Part shown: in pieces, positions 27,191 through 40,000 of the stretch
Layout of the letters: every line of letters starts with the position of its first letter
How positions within the stretch are numbered: the first letter of the stretch is position 1
Assembly (NCBI RefSeq): GCF_000972845.2
Contig: NC_040033.1
Span: 6,408,726 to 6,472,725 of the forward strand
DNA: 64,000 nucleotides
From: Larimichthys crocea
Lineage: Eukaryota > Chordata > Actinopteri > Sciaenidae
Direction of reading: 5' to 3'
Translations under genes and position numbers: made by a program
The notes under the pieces: model-generated
The model's database searches: none
Told to the model about the DNA's origin: nothing
What the model saw: the letters and a program-made list of their open reading frames with translations, nothing else

Positions 27191-27877
27191 CATGCTACAA
27201 TGGCAGCAAGAACAAAGGAGTGGTTATGTCTGTTTGTTCTGCTTTTCGTTAGGCCAAAACAGGGGTTCATGGGATGACCTGGGTCGACCAAGACTGGCTG
27301 GGCCTTCTTCAGGGTCCAAGTCTCGTACAGTCTGTTTTTATTTTTTTAAAAGTGAGAGACCCATACTAGCTCACAAAGGCAAAGGTAGGAACAGTTTCAA
27401 CAAAGCGTTCTCGTAAAAGTCTTTTTGACGTTAAAGCTGCGTAGAGTACTAAAGAGTAGCAGAAATGCAAGCGATGTATCACTAAGATGAGCACTCCCGT
27501 GCCCATGATGTGATCTAATACGATATGGATCCATTTATTCATCTTGCATCGATCTTATTGACACGTATCAACACTCAGAGCAAGACTTCGTATCTGCAGA
27601 TGAATCTGCGTACCCGTTACAGCAGGTCAAGTTATGGATTTCTCCACAGCAGCGAACATGGCTTTAGTAAAAGTGATACTGGGCATATAAAGTTTGAAGG
27701 ATGGTTTCCAAAAATACAAGAGCAAAAAGTGTAAGACATGGATCTCTTCCACTCTGCAAGCATTCTCATCCGTCATACTGTCTTTCAGAGGCTGGATCAG
27801 GCTGAAAAAGCCAGAGCGAAGCTACCAATAACACTCCATAGATCAAATTTTGCCGACGTGAAAACTGCTGTTGCCAT

Positions 27878-28030
27878 TTTTAAGGGGGTCCCTTGACCTT
27901 TCACCTCAAGATATCTGGATGGAAATGGTTTCTGTGGGTACCCACTTTATGTAAATCCCCTGCAGCTTTGGGCAAAAACTATGCAGTGTTTTGCATGCAG
28001 TATAAATGTGTTATTTTCGCCTAGGGTAGC
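27878..28030 (+). repeat. Teleost dispersed repeat ('gggtcccttgacct')
   Basis: gggggtcccttgacctttca, cctcaagatatctggatg and tgggtacccactttatg belong to a common fish repeat; truncated. Confidence 0.6.
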
Positions 28031-28034
28031 TGAA

Positions 28035-30067
28035 TATATCTGCATACTTCGGCTCCCTAACCAGTATTGGAATTGCATACATTGCGTATGACTGAAGAAA
28101 AAGCCATTGTGGATTCATTGAGACCAATTATAATAATGTGAGATGAGTTGCCATAGCGACCATTCCATTGTGAGACGTTTTTTTTTTTTTTTTTTTTTAA
28201 ACTTGACCTCCCTGAAGATAAGATGACCTCTAGGATAATCACAGCCTCATGAAACGTTCACAGTGACGGGGCATTCAGTGGAAGTCTGGATATATTAATA
28301 ATGGCAATGTTCTGACCACCCAATTAGCAAAAATATGCACTCCTTTGAGGTTTTTGGTACCAAATCACAGCATGGATTGTACTATGGTGTTCCTGGAGGT
28401 CTTAATGAGGCACCTGGAGGGTTTTTTTTGACAATTCTGACTGGTCCAAAATCGTTATTTCTTTGTCCCAAATCTGTGGTTGGTATCAACCCCAAAAGTG
28501 CTGCAACATAATAGAGCCTGTGAATGGCCATTATGTACTTCAGTCTGTATGTTTTTACACTTTTTGTTTTTTTAATAATCCATACAGTGACTACAGCATG
28601 TGGCCGTCATAGTTGTATTAGGCCTGAATGAAGTGACGTAAGAACTTTAAGAACGTTTTCCAATGTTTTGATTTTACATTTTCTTGTATTGCTATTAGCG
28701 TTTTAGTGTTCACAGCTGAGGGTTGTCTTTTAGCCGACCTGAACTCTTTGCAGCTTTTCAGCATAATGAATTTTAAGTTTTTCAATTTGGTACACCTACT
28801 GTACAAACAGCCCCAAATTGAATTTTTAGTTGCACAATAGTTGGGCTTACAATCTAACAAAGACACTGACATAACATGAGATTAATTTTATACTGTACTA
28901 GCTCTGTCTGGAGCCTGGTCTGACCAGAAGCCTATAAAAAACATTATTTAGGGTTCTCACACCTTTTTAGACATCAAATTTAAGGACTTTCCAGGCCCAA
29001 GTCCCTCAGATTTGAAGACCCGACTTATTTTGAGACACAGATCAAGGCTCATTATTGTTACCAAGGTGAGATTCTTTTCTAATAATAAGGCTCAGGCTAA
29101 TCAGGCTTTACAGAAGCTCGCAAACAACAATTAAAAAGAGAGAGAGGCTCGAATTTGTGAAAACTTCTCAAGTGTTACAGCGACGGCGGACTACGTCATC
29201 TCTCGCCTTCTATAACAACAAAACTTTGTTGAGCAAACACACGGACTTATTCATGAGTCGATAAAAGTGTAATTATCTGAGATAATTGTGTCACGGTTGG
29301 CTTGTGTGGTCCTCGTGCTAAAAGCTTTTTCTCTTTGTCATGTTTGAAAGTATTTAACAAGCCGGCGTCTAGCTAATCCAACCACTTTCCAAAGAGGGTT
29401 ATTAAAATGGATTTCAAACTTGATGATACCAGAAGCTCTACACTTGATAAATGACATGCTTGAAAAATTCAGCCAGACAGCATTTTAAACCACCTCAAAT
29501 TGTCACTTAGATAGATACAGCTGCCAATAAATCTGTTTTATATTAAAATCTAAGAGCCACAAATTGAGGTTTACATATCATTGCACTGTATCCATGGTCT
29601 TATGACTTTTTTTCAGGATAACCAGTTATCAATATTTAGTTACCATACACATTGTAGCATTTGTTGTGTAGCACTTTGTGTGTTTCTGACCCTAATGTGT
29701 TCTTATCTCCTTTTCAGCTGGCCGATATTGTCCTCTGTAGTAGTGATGTGTGTGTGTGTGTGTGTGTGTGTGTGTTCATGCAGGAGAAGTCGTAACAGAT
29801 TTGATGGACAGCAAACATCTTCGGACACAGTCACTTTCACACAGCCCAACGAAAAGAAAGTTTTTTTCCAAAATGTCAACCGTTGCAACAGCAACGAGCA
29901 CCGTCTATCGTCTGACGAGCTGACAAGCGGCTATTAAACCCAGCTGAACTGTTGACGTGGATTCGCAGTATATCGAAAATAGTTATCTAATTCCCAATGA
30001 CACACACAAAGACAAAGGAGCCGTTTATTGAGCGGAGGTTATATCTCAAAAGGGCAAATTTGCAATT
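28035..30067. other. Gene-free stretch
   Basis: T run at 28180-28199, a (TG)n microsatellite at 29746-29775 and a short repeat-like patch near 28950-29050. No exon recognised. Confidence 0.55.
29746..29775. repeat. (TG)15 microsatellite
   Basis: Uninterrupted TG run of about 30 bp. Confidence 0.95.
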
Positions 30068-30240
30068 TTTTTTTTTTCAAAGATTGTTTTTGGGCCTTTT
30101 CAAGCTTGAAGAGTGACAGGAATGTGAGGAGAGAGAGACGGGGAATGACACAGGCTGGATTCGAACCCTGGGCTGCCACGGTAAGGACTGAGCCTTCGTG
30201 CATGGGGTGGCCGCTCTACCAACCAAGCTAAACGACATCC
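30068..30240 (-). mobile_element. tRNA-derived SINE
   Basis: On the minus strand it starts gatgtcgtttagcttggttg with an A-box-like ttggttggtagagcgg, then a perfect pol III B box GGTTCGAATCC, a body (cattccccgtctctctct) and an A-rich 3' tail (30068-30079). The head resembles a tRNA but does not fold as an intact tRNA gene. Common in fish genomes. Confidence 0.8.
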
Positions 30241-31159
30241 CAAAATGCATTTCTAACAGGGCCTGCGTACACTCACAGAACAAGTGTGGGTTGGTTTCCA
30301 TGGTGAGCGAAGCTAATCAGCCATTTCTCATCTTTGTGAGTGACACAAACCCTCGAAACACAGGCTCAAAGCATTAACTCAAATAACCATCTATCTCTTT
30401 ACTGTGACCTTACACGCGACCCAGAACGCATTGAACACCTCCCATGCGAGTCAGAAATGAGATGATTGCTATCTTGCCTTAATTTGCCATTTCAACACGA
30501 GACAGACGTCAGAACGAGCAGCAAAGTGTAATTGCCCATGTCTAGTGCGCTCGATTGTTGGTTCTCCGAAGGAAAAAGAGACAGCAGGCCTCCTTCATTT
30601 GCCACACAATGAAACTCGTTCTCAGAATATATAGCGAGGTAATTGAGCGATGAATTACTTTTGCATCAGTACCACTCACTGACACTGATTCTGATGTAGT
30701 AATATATTACCCCACCCCCCTCTCCTTTGTGGTAATTTATCCTCAGAATGACATCCAATGGAAAATGAACATTTTCCTCCTTTATCCGACCTGAAAAATC
30801 AAAGATCTCAAAAGGAAAACATTTTTTTTGTCTCTCTCTCTCGATCTGCATGAGGGTCAGGCTTCAGAGTATGCCGCGTGCTTTCATTATGCAAAGTCAC
30901 GTCTCGGAGTTTGACGTCTGAGTGCTGTCATTCCCTAAAGAGACGAAATAAATGAGTTTCATATCAACTAATGCAATCAGCCGTGTTTAAACGGAGATCT
31001 CCAAAAATGTGATTAGATCTGCTATAATTGAGTACACACCTCTACCTAGGATTATTTTGTTGAGGCACATTTATATGTGTGATAACTGATGATAGATGGA
31101 GAAATAGATGTCTGAATGGAAAAAAATAAAAGATACGAGTCAACAAGAAAAAAAAGAGG
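30241..31159. other. Gene-free stretch next to the TMX3 3' end
   Basis: No feature recognised. Confidence 0.5.
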
Positions 31160-33780
31160 ACAATCTTTATTTCAATCTTTCAAACCTGTAACAAAGTGTG
31201 ACAATCTCAATTCAAACCCAAAGAGGAAGTTTGGCAGAGAATGGTAGGCAACTACAAAGACCAGAAGGCAAGGCGAGGGCATGGTTTCCTTTAGTGCAGT
31301 TTCACAGTAATAATACAGATCATGTCTGTATATTAAAAAAACAAAAAAAAAAACAACAACAACAGGTGTGCTTAGGTTGAGGTGGATCAAGTCACATGAT
31401 TTACCGAGCTACGAAAGCACAACGAAATGAGCGACGATGAAAAAAATAAATAAATCTGTAACCGTCGTATCGCTCAGCTACAGCTTTTTAAAAAGGGGTT
31501 ACAGAATGGAGGTAAGGACCGGGGATTACACACTAATAGCTCTAACAGCTCAAAACATTCAGTACCATTTTGAAAATAAACTCTTAATTCAAGGCCCACA
31601 TAGTCATTTGCTTAGTTGTCACGGAGTTGGTTCAGTTCGTGAGACTGAAAGCTCGAGAAGTGTGGACCTAGAGTTAAGATTACTTTGTCATACGACCGTT
31701 CCCGAAGTCGAAAACGAACTTAACGCTCGTTCATTAGCATGTGTTGAAGTCCCCCTGAGAGAGAAAGCCCGTTACAGAAGCTTTCATTGCTCATTTCAAA
31801 ACTTCTAATTGCTTTGCAGCGCTGTGCGTTAAACAGGATGCATGATTTCTTTTTCTTTTTTCCCCAGATGAATAATGTAAAACAAATGCAGAGCAAATCA
31901 GAATCCAGTGTACGAGGAGTAGTTTAACATTCACGACGAGCAGATGGATGCCATTCTCATGTCCGAGTAGCTTAGCTTAGCATAAAGACTGAAAACAAAG
32001 GGGAAACGGCGAGCGTCGTTCTTCTAGAAGACAACAAAGCGTCGCCTCTATCTCGCTTCTTTAATCAGCATGACAACTGAAGGGTAAAGACAACATGGCG
32101 TGATCTTAGGTGTTGTCATCACCTCCCAGAATGAACTTCTTACTTTTTGTGTGATTAAATAAAATAAAAAAGTCCCATAACGTGTTATTCTCTGAGCTTT
32201 ACAGGTTATGGTAGGTGGGTTTTATTATCTTGTGAAAGAGTTGCGCTCGCTGTCTCCCCTGTGGGGTGGTAGTATTGGTATAAAGGTGATGTCGGGTATT
32301 TCCGTGCACGACGTTCGCCATGGAAACACCACTGTAAAAGAAATCTCAAAATTACACCCTGAGTTTTTGAGTGTTAACTACGCATTTTTAAATAATTTCA
32401 CCTTTTTTTATTTTTCATTCTTTAGTGAGAGATATTATTTATAGATACTAAAGATAATGAAACCTGTTTCCATAGTGCTTTAACATCCACTGTGCAGTTT
32501 TCATAAAAACTGTATTACACTGGGTGTAGCAGACTTTAGAAACACTTGCTCTTTTCGTGAAAGAGGCCGGCCTCGTGAATCCAAGAGGAAGCAATAACCC
32601 CCTCCATACATCTCAGTCACAAGGGTATGAAAAACGGATTGACGTGGATTTCTGTGGCATGAGAAAACTGACAGTAGCAGGTTTTAACAACTAAAAAAGA
32701 AAAAAACAAAGGAGGGGGGGTGAAACTAAGCAACTGGGAGACAGTACGAATATTGTGTATGCTCTGTGTACTTCTCAGTGCATCAGGATGTAAACTTCAA
32801 CCTGCCGACTGAATTCAATATAGCGACCAGTGATGGAAGACAGATTGAAATATGGAAACAGACAGAGCCGCTCTAGCTGAGGAATATGAGTTGTTAAAAG
32901 CCGCGGGAGTTACTGATGCATGTTATGAATGTGTGCCGTACAGGTACGAGCCATCTATACTATCAATTTCGAGCCGGTCGGTCATGTTGGGTTGAAACGA
33001 GTATGAGACAGACTGATACCAATTACCATCCCAACTTTTTTTTCCTGCAGAAATGAACACTAACAGGTGGCTCGCGTGAGGAGTAAGTCATACTGCATCC
33101 CCACAAGAACATTTTCAGGCGATAACATACAATAAAACATAAAAAGCACAATTCGTTTATGGCAGATTTTTCCTTCTCGGGCACTTCCTTTGCTTTCTAC
33201 ACTCGTCAGTCGCTACACATAGGTAAGCGTACACTTTGGGTTCAGGGAAGAGGTGAACAAAATGTTTGTGTATTTATGCTGTATTCAGTTTGAAGGCGAG
33301 GTTCATCTATTAGCTACTATATCTACAAGTCTAGGATATCATAGGAAGCTGGAAAAAAGAAAAGGGATTTTGAGAAAAGAAGATATAATAAGGGCGTTTA
33401 AGTGGTTACGAAACAATCTAACGATGTCAGAAAGGCTCACGCGACATGGAATAAACCACTGGTTGGTCGAATCATAATAAATAAGTGGTATGTTTGGTTC
33501 ACAGCCTCCCGTTCTCCTCTTGAACATCATGTGTTTACACTCCATCATTAAAAAAGGCTGTTAGTTTTAAATCGCATTCATTGGCTTCACTGAGCGGCTG
33601 ACCTCACTGACTGACGCACAGAACTCGAAGGTGGGAGAACAGTCTGTGCTAGAGGGGCTTCGACGGGAAGTGATATGAAAGACAAAGAAGCAGAAATGGT
33701 AATACATTGATATGTCTTTGAGTTTCATGTCACTGCATTTGACTAGGCCTATCATCCTCTATCCGACGGGAGCCCCTGTG
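31160..33780 (-). other. tmx3: Probable TMX3 3' untranslated region
   Basis: Follows the stop codon on the minus strand. No coding exon is visible and no clear transposon interrupts it. Candidate AATAAA signals on the minus strand are seen at 31166-31171, about 32220 and about 32408. The most distal is followed by a T-rich stretch on the minus strand, so I drew the longest possible UTR; the true end could be nearer the stop. Confidence 0.45.
31166..31171 (-). terminator. tmx3: Candidate distal poly(A) signal of TMX3
   Basis: AATAAA on the minus strand (tttatt on plus), with a T-rich tract on the minus strand just downstream (about 31140-31160). Assigned only by motif and position; the UTR would be about 2.6 kb. 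Confidence 0.4.
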
Positions 33781-34053
33781 TTAATCGGTCTTCTTCTCTT
33801 CGGGATCCTTCTCTCCGGCGTCGTCTTCCTCGTTCTCGCCCTCTTCGGGGCCCTCCAGTTCAGCGGCGCGTTGCCTCTCCTCCTCCTCCTCTTCGTCCTC
33901 TTCATCCGTCAGGCCCTCCCTCTTGAGCGCGTCGATGTCATCCGAACCGTCATCCGACTCGGCTGTGCAGATGCCGTAGCACATCAGGCTAATTACGCCC
34001 AGCGGTAGGCCGAACAGGAAGCAGCCCAGCAGCGGAGAGCTGCGAAACACTGA
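33781..34053 (-). CDS. tmx3: TMX3 coding exon 16: membrane helix, acidic tail, KKTD stop
   Basis: Acceptor cacatcag. 273 bp including TAA. Begins SVFRSSPLLGCFLFGLPLGV and continues to a membrane segment ending near MCYGI (about 374-394). The cytosolic tail is dominated by Glu and Asp, including a run of six Glu, and ends KKTD, a C-terminal dilysine ER-retrieval signal. Helix and tail in one exon means the whole membrane anchor is acquired or lost as a unit. Confidence 0.96.
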   Translation of the reverse strand, partial: SVFRSSPLLGCFLFGLPLGVISLMCYGICTAESDDGSDDIDALKREGLTDEEDEEEEEERQRAAELEGPEEGENEEDDAGEKDPEEKKTD

Positions 34054-37000
34054 CTGATGTGGGGAAGGAGACGGCGAGGAGATGAAAGGAAGACAAAACA
34101 TTGGGGGGTGTGGAGGGAGGGAGACAAAAGTAAAGTTTAAAAGAGATGCAGATGAGTTGAGGGAAATGTAGAAATAATGGAATAAACGAGGAGAGAAAAC
34201 GTGAACTTTTTCCTCCATTCTTCATAAAGCTGCTACACTCCTGATGTAAATATGCATATACGGTGAAAACATTTGAATCTAGAAACATTTACATTGATTA
34301 GTAAGCACAACTAACATGTATACACTTAAGAAAACATGACAAAAGGCAAGAGTCATTTAACATGGCTCTGTTATACCTATAACCACGCCCCCAAGTGATG
34401 TCACTGTGTACCGACACATCCTGGGGTACGACTCTGCATCATTATTAAGGTCATTAAGACCAGTCAAAATCTAGTTTTAACACTGTTAGTATTTAATTGA
34501 GACTCATCGCAGTGGTACATGATGCACGTTCCTAAATTAGTTTGTATTTATTTTAAAGGACCAGTGTGTAGCATTTAGTGGCACCTAGTAGTGAAGTTGC
34601 AGACGGCAACCATATAAATACTCTTCCACATCTCATCAACGAAAACATGATTCTTATTTCCAGGTGATTATACATGAATGACAATTGTGCTAATGAACAC
34701 TGTATTCTGTTCCTGACAATAAATACTCCTAAATCTAACACACTGGACCTTTAAATTACCACGAGTCTAGTCTGGTTACAGGTATCTGTATCTTTAAAGT
34801 TCATAGAAATTCAAATATGTTTGATGTAACGCTCATTGGGGTGTCGACTTTCTACATAGTTAACCAGATACTTGGCTATTTCCATGAAAAATAGCATCAT
34901 CAAAGTACCCACAACCAGGCTACAGGCTAACGTTGCAGGGAGGGGGCATCCCAGACTGGTTAGGATGCTCTGGGCAAAATCCATGTGTTGTGTTCATGAA
35001 GTGGTACTTAAAAGGCAAAAGCATGCATACCCAACTGTAGAGAGGGCGAGAGGAACCTTCAGTTCAAAAAGGACCAGAAGCTCATTTTTGCCTGAGGCCA
35101 CCTGATGGGTGGCCCTCATCTTGTTCCTCAAGTTCAGCCACACAAAACAAACATCACTCCACTCTTAGTGAATCTTCAATATAGTATAGCGTGGATGTGG
35201 AGTATCTGTCTGTTTAATGTCTGAGAGTTCAAACTTTTATTTAGAGCGCCCATCCAAAAATATATGTGCCAAAAAATAAGTCAAGTTTTAAAAAAATTGC
35301 AGCCAACCTTTTATGTTTTTAGTGGCGATACTGCACTTTTATTCATTCATTTATTCATTCATTAGCATTACGCCATTAAGCTTTGCGAGTGTGTTTAGAT
35401 GGCAGGCCACAAATCATTCGCAGAAACTCGGCAGGCTTTAATATTTTAGTATTAATTAAATATCTGTCATGTAATTTTAGGATGTGAGCCTTACGCTGTA
35501 CAGTTTGTATTCCGTCTCGTCTGAGCTTGTTTTTTTATTTCTCATCCTTTTGTACTTTTAACTTTGTACACCTTACGAACTTAAATAAAAAGATTCAACC
35601 TTCATACACCTGTCCTATTTTTGCCGTCTTCTTTGCCTATATTAGGCTCACCTCCCGTAACCGCAAACACATACTGTACCTATATATGTACGAAGGTTGC
35701 ATGCACGCGCATACCGTGACGTTTGAGAGTGACTTCAAACTAAAATGTCTCTTCTGTTCCCTGCTTCGTGACTAAAGAACATCTCATTCACATCAGTGTC
35801 CTGAACTTGCATATAAAATTAAAACGTGTGCTACTCCTCTCCTATGAAAACACGACCCTCTTCATCTCCTGCGGGCAAAACAATGCCCGAGCCACTGAAG
35901 GACAACTATGCGAGTTATTCTTCAAATGATCTCCGTGACAAATGAGTCATTTGGGCTTAATATAGCAGGACATATCAGAGACAATGTGCCTAGAAGGGAG
36001 TATTCGGTCACAACTTCTGTCAGCCGCCGAGCTGAGGAGAAGAGAAATATTCACATCTCCCCCAGTTATTGCCACTGCGAGAGGGATGGTAATTGCCAGT
36101 GTCGTGTGATGCTGGATGAGGTAGAGATGGGGTATGCTATGCTAACACAGCTGGCTATGACTCATTGGGCTTAATGTGGCTGCTTCCTCATGCTCCTGTC
36201 AGACGTGCGTTTAGATAGGCTCTCTGGGGGGCAAGGTGAGTGCTGCTGCCTATCTGCTTTGTATCGTATCATGTCACTGTGAGCGAGACAAGCTGTGGTG
36301 ACGCTCGCGGGCTCTCTAAATTTAGGGAAGGGAGAAAGGAGCAGCGTTTCTTTTCTCTTCGCAGGTGTGTGAGAGGAGCTCGTCTTACTTTTACGCGTCG
36401 TTCCTAATGAGAAACTAATTAAATCCTGCCTATTTCGCTACTGCACGGCCCAGAGTAATGTAATATTGTGTTTTGTATTAAAAGCTTTACCTATTTCTGA
36501 CAGCAGTTATTCTTCCACCGAGTGCATTTAGAAATCCAACTGTCAAACCTGGCCTGACAGCTAAAAAAAAACCTTCAATAAAAAGATTTCTACAAGCCTT
36601 TCTTTGTACCTCAAGGTTAAGCTCCAAAGTCACAATATCCTCCATGTCAACATATTCCTGAAAGTTTCCTTTAGGAGTTCTCTACATGCCGTTAAGGACG
36701 CTGTTAAGATTAACGGTACAACCGCGCCAACGGCGGCGCGTTACAGCACAGCTGTATTTACATTCCCATCACACCCTTTGTGAAATAAACCACAGCTCTC
36801 CCAAAAGAAGCAACTACTTAGAGTAAAAGTGGGAGGAGAAGCAAGTTCAGCCTCCTGACCTCCTCTCCTCCCTAATCACTCCACATCCTCCTGGCTCTCT
36901 TTCACCATACTGTGTTTACTGGCTGCATTGCATATTCTCAGTTGTACTCCGAGTTGTTGTCCTTCTGAATGTTGTTTTTCTCCCAGGGGGACGGCGCAGG

Positions 37001-40000
37001 GCAGCCGGGGCATTTGTTTTACAGTGCTGTGGAACTTGGCGCGGGTTGCTTATATACAGTATTTACCATAAATTGGCAAACACAGTCAAGGTGAGGCATC
37101 GTGTGAAGCATATCAACAAGCCCGAGGTTGTTCAGGAGCATTGTGATAATGAATGGTTTAGGTGCAGAGGTAAAGAAAGAGCAGGGCTAGAGCTTGAAAC
37201 TAATATTAAAACAGACATTAAAGCTGCTCTGATTCATTATTTAATGTGTGAAGTGAAAAGTCAAAAGAATTATCACCCCAAAGTGAACAGAGCGTTTTAG
37301 CGTCTTTCAGCTTCTTGTTTTGGTTTATGGGCCACAATTGTGTGAATACTGAACTTGCATTCATCAGGCAGTGAGAAACTCAACTTCATATTAAAGCTGA
37401 TGTTGCTATGTGTTGCCATATAAGCTTCATTAGTCAGTGTTGTGTTTAGAGCTCGTTATGCTGCACACAAATCTTTTAACTACAGTACCACGTCTACTCG
37501 TAAAAATAACCCCATAAAGTGAAACTATATATAAATATAGAGCTTTTTTGGACTTTATCCTGTACACTGACTTGTGTTTTTACTATTTTGCAAACATTTA
37601 TTGCTCAACTTTTAATTCAGCCTGATTGTGAATTTTTTGAAGAGCAGATTTTATTGAATTACAAATATATATATGATGTTGACATGACAATACTTTTTTA
37701 AACTTCAACAACATTGTGCTCAGGCAGTATTCTGACTGACTGTGTAGCTGCCTAAAATAAACTCTAACCAACTTACCATTATGGTTGACCTGGCATCGAA
37801 AGCCACACGTTTGATCCTCTGAATGAAGCCATCACCTCCGTACGCCTGCAGGGAGACAGATGACGTAATGGAGACAGGAGCTACTACATACAGTCTATCC
37901 TAAGTTTATACTCATGTAGTACATATGTAGTTTGGCATGTAGCATTTGATACTCCCTAAATAACAAAAGGATTATCAGTACGTTGATAAAAACTACTCAC
38001 ACAGACAGACGTTTGAAATACTGTTTCAATAAACCGCTTCTCTACACAGCATTAACTGATGCGTCTGACTCATGTTTGTTCACTGTCCAGCTGCCTGAGC
38101 TCATTTATTGGCACCGGCACCTGGGCAGCCAATGAGTGATCTATCCCGACGCTAATTCATCAGGATGGCCAATTAGTGAGCTATGACTAAGCAGGACTTC
38201 TGTGGATAAGGCATGAGATGATTTCTGTGGAAACAGCTGTTGCACAGACGTGTGTGTGTGAGTGTTTGCGTGCGGACTGCATAAGTAGTTGGAGAAGTTT
38301 TTGCAAACATTTTTTTATAATGTTTTGCTCAGGATGTTCTTTCTTAATTCCAAAAGGAATAAAGGATGGAGGACTTGATCTCGTGAAGCCTGTGTAGCAC
38401 GACAGAGTGGATACACTTAAATCTATTCCCTGAAAACACGCCACAGCCTGCCAGCTGCGTCTTCCTCCGGCTGGTTCGTGTCTGTGTGCGTTAATGTTCA
38501 TGCTTTTTCATGGAAAACACTATTTTAGTCATGCATGGATAAAAATCCAGCTCCAAAACAATATTTTTGCACCTAATGCATCATTTTAAAATTTAATTTG
38601 ACTCATTTAACTCGCGTTATTCTGTCTCTCTCTGCGTGAAGCACAGACCAGCCTTGAGGCACCTCATGGCAGACATTAGCAGCATGACGTGAAGAGGGTG
38701 AAGCTGTCCAGGCTTTGGCAGGAACCGGACTGCAGAAACACGGAGGTTTTCTGTTGCTGTTTATTTGGTGGGAGGTGGTTTGTTTTACCAAGCAAAAAAT
38801 AGCCTAGACCTTTCCTGGGAAAAAAAAAAAAAAAGAAAAGGACAGGACCTCTGGCTGTTTGGCTTCTGGTTTCATACATCTGGTGACTTTAGTGTAGCAC
38901 TGAGAAAGCGTTGACATTTCTTTTCCAGATTAGTGTACCCTCCATAATACAGAATCATGTAGTAATTTCTGCATTAGACGTAAGAGACAGAATTATTGTG
39001 GATAATCTTTTCAGAAAGGACAGCAATGTGAAATCTAAAACATGCAAACGGAGATTGCAGAAATACCTCATCTGGTGAAAATATTTTTCCGGGGGACGAC
39101 TTAAAATGCAAAGCAACATGTTTGATTAATGAAGACTACTGGTGTGATTACAATGGTACAACGCGAGGGGAAGGAGGAGGGGAGGAAAGGGGCTACACTG
39201 AGCTGAATACATAAACAGAAATGTGAGGAGGGAGAGAAGATTTGAACCTGTGCGGAACCGTTCAAAACGCCGTTGATGAATTGGACCAGCTGCTCCATGG
39301 TCTCGATCGGCTCACTGGGCAGAAAGTACTGCTCGTTGGATGTGTTGAGGATGATAACGGAGGGCACCGTCACCTCGCTGGGAGGAAAAACAGACAAGAA
39401 AACACAAGCTTTTATTCATCTTAACCTCGGCCTGCCATTATCAAAGTGCATCATTAGAGGGGAACAAATTGCGGCATCGTGATGAACAAATTGCACACGC
39501 GGAGAACACAATAAGTGAGACAAACAAACCCTTTGTACTCAAAGCAACCTAACTTTTCCCACAGGCATTCTTTCAAAGAGAGGATTTCTCACATCTGAAA
39601 TAGGCCGGGCTCAGAGTGGCGTTCCTTCTATCTTTTATGCAAACAGTGTGCAACTCGGGGGGGCTTTACGGGTCTGTGCCGGTCACAGTTAAGGAGACCT
39701 TTACAAATTACGGCTGACAGGTGATTTGCAGAGAGTTCAGAAGAAAAAACCAACTCCGTCCATGCTAAAACATACATAAAACATACACAAAGAAGCCCGG
39801 CAGTACAGCGATCTTGCAGAAAACACAGAAATAGAGACATTCACGCTGTAAGCTCTGGAGCCCACTTATTTCCACAAATCAACAGAGGAATTACAAAAGC
39901 CCGGTGAGATAACGAATAAGGTCATATAAACAAGCAATCCCTCTTTCACACGTCTCTCACAACACCATAGATAAGGTATCCTAGCACTTAGATACACACA

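Noticed and set aside
30150..30240. A tRNA gene, suggested by a perfect B box and an A-box-like start
   Set aside because: The rest does not fold as a tRNA, and the body and A-rich tail are those of a tRNA-derived SINE.
33781..34218. A 145-residue protein starting upstream of exon 16
   Set aside because: Its first part is intron 15 read-through; the acceptor at 34054 joins exon 15 in phase and gives the conserved TMX3 sequence.
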